Positions 60,136-64,000 of a stretch of 64,000 nt of DNA are shown piece by piece. Source of the stretch: Komagataella phaffii GS115 (lineage: Eukaryota > Ascomycota > Pichiomycetes > Pichiales > Pichiaceae); NCBI RefSeq assembly GCF_000027005.1, contig NC_012966.1, forward strand, positions 310,001-374,000, given 5' to 3'. The position numbers were made by a program, and so were the translations under genes. Numbering within the stretch: the first letter of the stretch is position 1; every line of letters starts with the position of its first letter. The notes under the pieces are model-generated. The model ran no database searches, had not been told where the DNA came from, and worked only from the letters and a program-made list of their open reading frames with translations.

Positions 60136-60819
60136 ATGACAACATACTTCAGACACGCTGGCCATGATCATTCGGAAACTTCTTCCACCGCTGTTGATTT
60201 AATGATGTCGATGAGCACGACCACCGGGTCGGCGACTAGTACAGAGACTGGAATGAGTGACATGACTGGTATGAGTGATATGAGCGACTCAAGTAGCCAC
60301 ATGGGAATGAACATGTACTTTACTACCAGCTATTTGAGATACCCTGTCATTTTCAGGGACTTGAAGGCTTCAAACAAAGGTGCAGCATTTGGTATCTTTT
60401 GTGTCTTGTTCTTCGCTGCATTTTTCTTGAAGGGCTTATTCTTCCTGAGTGCTTACTTGGAACAGAAAGTATTCCACAATGTTCAAAACTCTGTGATTAT
60501 TCAAGAAGTTGACAATTGCGCCTGTGACGACGATTCCGACCCCGAGAAAGTGTTGACTGAAAAAACAAAGAATCCCCACGTTTTACGACAAATCTTCTTT
60601 CCTCCTGTCGGTGAACTGGGTAAAGATTTCATTCGTTTAATAATTGCGTTCGTCTCTGCTATGTTTGGATATGCACTGATGTTGGCAGTGATGACTTTCT
60701 CTTTGGTTTATTTCTTTGCTGTTGTTCTTGGAATAGCCTTTGGAGAGGTCTTTTTCAACAGAGTGGGTATTGTTCTCGGTACCAATAAGAACAGTGCACT
60801 TTGTGGTGATCTACATTGA
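60136..60819 (+). CDS. CTR1: High-affinity copper transporter of the CTR family
   Basis: 227-residue plasma membrane Cu(I) importer, working as a trimer. The extracellular N-terminus (1-66) is Met-rich with MxxM clusters (GMSDMTGMSDMSD, then HMGMNMYF). Three membrane segments follow: about 83-108, 168-191 and 192-208. The second contains the copper-pore motif M182-L-A-V-M186, and the third the packing motif G199-x3-G203. A cytosolic loop with CAC lies between segments 1 and 2. The order and MxxxM/GxxxG spacing fit Candida-type Ctr1 better than S. cerevisiae Ctr3. Copper-responsive elements upstream agree with copper regulation. ATG 60136 is the only sensible start. Confidence 0.92.
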   Translation: MTTYFRHAGHDHSETSSTAVDLMMSMSTTTGSATSTETGMSDMTGMSDMSDSSSHMGMNMYFTTSYLRYPVIFRDLKASNKGAAFGIFCVLFFAAFFLKGLFFLSAYLEQKVFHNVQNSVIIQEVDNCACDDDSDPEKVLTEKTKNPHVLRQIFFPPVGELGKDFIRLIIAFVSAMFGYALMLAVMTFSLVYFFAVVLGIAFGEVFFNRVGIVLGTNKNSALCGDLH

Positions 60820-60915
60820 ATTCTTGTTTATAGGAACAAATCAGTATGGAGTAAAAAGTAATGTTATTAGTGGTGATAATAGTTAGAGCGAATACAAATC
60901 AAATTACTTGGCAAT

Positions 60916-61920
60916 TCATTCGGTGAATCTAGCGTCTTCAGCGTCGTCTTCATCTTCTGGAAGTGCGTCCAGCTGGTCAACTAACTCGGACAATGACTCA
61001 GAGACAGACTTGTAGTAATTGAGGCGAATCTTAGTGAATACCTTCAATAGGTTGATCGAATCAGTTGGTTGCAACAATTTCTTCAAAGACTCGACGGCAA
61101 CCTCTGTGGAATGTACCAGCTCATCCTCAGCCAGTTCGAGTTTCTTTTCCATCTCTGCAGGAACTTCAGCAGTATCATCACCAGCTTGAGCTTTCTTGAT
61201 CTCAGCACGTATAGTGTCAAATGTCAATCTGGAAGTCTCAACATTGCGTCTATGCTTCGTGGTCTCGGTGAAACTGTGTTCCAGGACGTAACGAATCTTG
61301 TTATTGAACTCATTAATGATCAGTTTGTCCTGTTCCAGACGCTTGTCACCAATTCGGTATTCAGTGTCAGCGAGCTTCAACAAAGCTTGAGTCAATGAAG
61401 ACTCTTGATCGTTCTGGGACTTTAGGAGGTTGTCGTTGCTGGCAGTTACAACCTTGGATAGCGAGTGCGAAAAAGTCTTAGGATACTGGTTGCCAGCAGG
61501 TGCTATCAACACTGCTTCAGCTTCAGCAGTGGTGGTAGCATGGCTCAATCCTTGGATCTTCTCTCCAATTGTTTTTGTCACGTCAAATACGCTCTCCTTC
61601 AGATTAGGAGGGTAATCATAACTTTCAATCTCGTATTGGCTGGTAATAGCAAGAATTTTCTTGTAAACGATTCTCAAAGCATCGGCTTTCTTTTCCAAGT
61701 CGATGTATTCTTCTGGTAAAGCGCTGATGTCGTCAATCTGTCCCAGTTTCTCCTGGAGTGATCTCTGAGTTCTTTTGAAGATTGGAGATAAGTTTTGGTT
61801 CAAGGAGGTGGCTTCCTTAGACACATTCTGGATTCCTTCCTGGATCTGCTGACCCAATTGCTGGGAGGTCTGTTGCAACGACTGGCCGAAGGATTGCAAT
61901 GAAGGGAATTTGAAAGACAT
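60916..61920 (-). CDS. GVP36: BAR-domain protein GVP36
   Basis: 334-residue Golgi-vesicle-associated BAR protein, needed in yeast for vacuole organisation and endocytosis. The N-terminus is an amphipathic Gln/Leu-rich helix (MSFKFPSLQSFGQSLQQTSQ), typical of N-BAR membrane insertion. Residues 35-325 are predicted to be entirely helical, with LGQIDDISALPEEYIDLEKK near 58 and TKIRLNYYKSVSESLSELVD near 300. The tail is acidic. Length and these blocks match S. cerevisiae Gvp36 (YIL041W). It converges with CTR1 over 96 bases. Complete. Confidence 0.93.
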   Translation of the reverse strand: MSFKFPSLQSFGQSLQQTSQQLGQQIQEGIQNVSKEATSLNQNLSPIFKRTQRSLQEKLGQIDDISALPEEYIDLEKKADALRIVYKKILAITSQYEIESYDYPPNLKESVFDVTKTIGEKIQGLSHATTTAEAEAVLIAPAGNQYPKTFSHSLSKVVTASNDNLLKSQNDQESSLTQALLKLADTEYRIGDKRLEQDKLIINEFNNKIRYVLEHSFTETTKHRRNVETSRLTFDTIRAEIKKAQAGDDTAEVPAEMEKKLELAEDELVHSTEVAVESLKKLLQPTDSINLLKVFTKIRLNYYKSVSESLSELVDQLDALPEDEDDAEDARFTE

Positions 61921-62465
61921 ATTGGAGTGATGATAGAGAGAGTAGAGAAGAAGGAATTATAGCGGGCTCGACTTGTCGCGTTTGAAGGTCAGTCTCCTCG
62001 GAGACGAACTGAAATGAGCTGAGGCTGAGGCTGTTAAGACGCTGGTGCATAATAATACTTTAGAATTATATATTCATCTTCTACCCAGCAGATGATTCCA
62101 GTCCATGGTCGAATATAGGCTGGTAATTAAATATTATTAAAACCAATTTTGTCAAGATCAAGGTTAATCAATAGAGAGTGGAAACTGAGAGATCCAAAAT
62201 GAAATACATGTAGTTTATCTGGCATTGAAATTTGACAAATTAAATACTAGACAGCAAAGACAACTAACTACAAGCAAATCCTAACAGAACCACATCGTAT
62301 AACTGCAAATGCATTGAGTCAACGTGCATAGAACGGAGAGACAATCGGGGAAAGATATTCTCCACAAGATGCCATCTAGGAGATACATGTAATTCCATTA
62401 CTTACAGAAACCTGAAATCAATAACCCATACAAACAACTTAAAACTAAACAGTAACAATGACACC
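61921..62465. other. Intergenic upstream of GVP36
   Basis: 545 bases between two minus-strand genes. A GTGATGA near 61925 and several CTGA near 62008-62030 lack a terminal stem and a recognisable guide, so I do not call a snoRNA. Otherwise AT-rich. No gene seen. Confidence 0.4.
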
Positions 62466-64000
62466 TTAGTGCTTGATCTTATCGATCAACTTCTTGATCC
62501 CTGACTTATCATGTTCCTGATGTTGCTGGTTGTCGGGGTCCAGTGTCGAATTTTTGACATGTTCAGGTGCATCCTTGGGAATGTGTTTACCACCAGTATT
62601 TCTGTTGCCCTGAAAATCACCCATAGCATATCTTCCTTCTAGATCATGAGTTGGCTGATCATTTTGGTAACCGGAGGCGGAGTAAATAATTTCTTCCTCA
62701 ACAACTTTAGATTTTTGGTCTCCGCCAACTCTGCTATTGTCAACCGAATGGCCCGCTGGAATTGTTTGATTACCGCCAGTGCTGACTCCAGCTGGACTAG
62801 TTTTTTCGTCGTTGCCCTTTGGATAAACAACAGTTGGATCAGAGTCCAGTTTTGTCTGATGTAGGCGAGAAGTATCTTGAGTGTTGCGATTGTCATGTGA
62901 ATCGTTGATATTCACATCCGCTACTCCTCTGGTGGCAGATTCAACACCCTTGTTACTTCCATGAGTGTTGTGCAAACGTTTCTGCTCCTCAAATGTGGTT
63001 CCTTTTTGTGGAGATTGAGGGGGGCTATTCTTTTCCTTTCTCAAAAACTTGCCTAATCCTTTGAAGGACCCCGAACCGGCAGAGCTCCTACGTTGTTCGT
63101 TGGATTGATCATGGCCTTGGGTCTGAGGTTGACTCTGGGTGTGAGATGCCTGTCCTCCAACAAATGCCTCGTTGTGAGTATGTTTGACTGAAGACGAGGA
63201 AGAATCTTGTCCATTGTGGTGGCCATAAGGCTCAGCATCTCTGGTGGAAGCGGAAGCATCTTTTTCCTTGTTATCGGAGTGTTTGAAGGTGTTTGACAAT
63301 CTTCGACCAATACCAAACAACCCTCCACTTTTGGACTCTTTCTCATCATGGTGATGATCTTTTTTTAAGTCGTGGCTTTTGTTATCATGGCGATCCTGTT
63401 TCGACTCAGCACTGATGCCCTGATGATGATGATCCTTCCTCAGCTCAGAGCTAGTGGTGTCGTTACGCCCCTGGTCCTTTCTAGAGGAAGCGGCAGCTGC
63501 TGCTGCAGCTGCTGCACCACTAGTAGCACCCACACCAACTAATCCCTCTCTGTTTTGCGAAGGTTGATCAGAAGATTTGCTGCGTCCTGAAANGTTTTTC
63601 TTTGGTGCCTTGCCTTCCCTGCTCCGACGAAGCGTGCCCCAGCTTTTGTGATTTGTCGGTTCCAGAGTATCTTTGGTCAGCTGTGCCTGGAATATGGACG
63701 CCAGTTCCTACACCACTTTCAGCAGCTGATCTCTTATCTTGGTAGTCAGAGTTGGGGTTGTTACCACTACTCGGTTGAGAACCCTTAGTGCCAGGTACGT
63801 GTACGTTGGCATCAATATTGGACTCCGGTAGAGAAGTTCCGCCTCTTGGTTTGTCGTCAATAACACCTCTCTCAGAAATAAAAGACTTGGTGCTAGTATC
63901 ACCAGTTTTCCACGATCCTGGGGTCTCGGCTTGCGAGCCTCTGCCAGTTCCAAGTTGTGAGCCCTCACTGTTTCCTGATTGACCGGTAATTGCAGATATA
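62466..64000 (-). CDS. Low-complexity hydrophilic protein, 5' partial, interrupted by ambiguous base
   Basis: At least 510 residues, running off the right edge, family not recognised. It is rich in Gly, Ser, His, Asp, Lys and Asn, with a nine-residue Ala run (63489-63515), His runs (HHH near 63430 and 63355), and several repeated H-(V/I)-P-G-T-like motifs (VHVPGT, VHIPGT, KHIPKD). The C-terminus is a small basic helix, KSGIKKLIDKIKH. The frame is broken at the N in position 63593: above and below it the coding frames differ by one base, and removing that single base gives one open frame from the window edge to the stop. A probable assembly artefact. Start codon lies beyond the window. Function unknown. 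Confidence 0.75.
63489..63515 (-). repeat. Poly-alanine run in the terminal gene
   Basis: Nine consecutive Ala codons (GCT, GCC and GCA mixed, so not a pure triplet repeat). Likely to be a compositional feature of the low-complexity protein. Confidence 0.8.

Noticed and set aside
61921..62040. Box C/D-like GTGATGA and CTGA near 61925-62030
   Set aside because: No terminal stem and no guide match that I recognise.

Overview
This window is ordinary, gene-dense nuclear DNA from a budding yeast. It has compact intergenic regions, a few very short spliceosomal introns, mitochondrial, nuclear-pore and chromatin genes, and no mobile elements. The 1211-residue sterol glucosyltransferase ATG26 and the overall gene set point to the methylotrophic yeast Komagataella (Pichia pastoris group). 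That is an inference from recalled protein features, not from a database search. One ambiguous base (N at 63593) and one apparent frameshift in LRG1 suggest draft-quality sequence in places.

Layout. 0-8.5 kb: histone H2A.Z (HTZ1), mitochondrial chaperonin HSP60, TORC1-inhibitory NPR2, kinesin-5 and a small unknown gene. 8.8-16.5 kb: a FAR1/AFT-type zinc-binding factor, the CLC protein GEF1 and a Nup155-family nucleoporin. 16.5-25.6 kb: a gene-free 1.3 kb stretch, intron-containing TMA7 and YPT6, a Usv1/Rgm1-type C2H2 regulator, ATG26 and an unknown Ser-rich protein. 25.9-39.6 kb: the Rho-GAP LRG1, a PDCD5 homologue, SFP1, seipin, an SND1-like protein and BRE1. 40-51 kb: urea amidolyase DUR1,2, the membrane-anchored deubiquitinase UBP1, the cytochrome-b5 protein IRC21 and an unknown protein with two HMG-box-like segments. 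51.6-64 kb: IAH1, an ECM3-type carrier, DUS3 and DUS4 head to head, a box C/D snoRNA, RPL31, RXT3, the copper transporter CTR1, the BAR protein GVP36 and a low-complexity gene running off the right edge.

The genes do not form operons; each is its own transcription unit. Several share regulatory DNA or ends: DUS3/DUS4 and RPL31/RXT3 are divergent pairs, and SEI1/SND1-like, IRC21/unknown and ECM3/DUS3 converge within 0-30 bases. Growth and translation control is a recurring theme (NPR2, SFP1, TMA7, RPL31, DUS3, DUS4, snoRNA), but I see no sign that this is more than shared ancestry of gene order.

Most notable observations: (1) an unlisted box C/D snoRNA at about 57589-57703 whose guide matches helix 69 of 25S rRNA and predicts the snR63 target; (2) a CLC protein with both key coupling glutamates replaced (Asp and Gln); (3) an RPL31 promoter carrying Cbf1-, Tbf1- and Rap1-like sites together; (4) gene order that interleaves two regions which I recall as separate (sister) in S. 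cerevisiae; (5) an unknown protein with two HMG-box-like segments lying convergent with IRC21, as ABF2 does in S. cerevisiae; (6) two sequence-level breaks (LRG1 5' end, N at 63593). I found no evidence of a wholly new multi-gene system.
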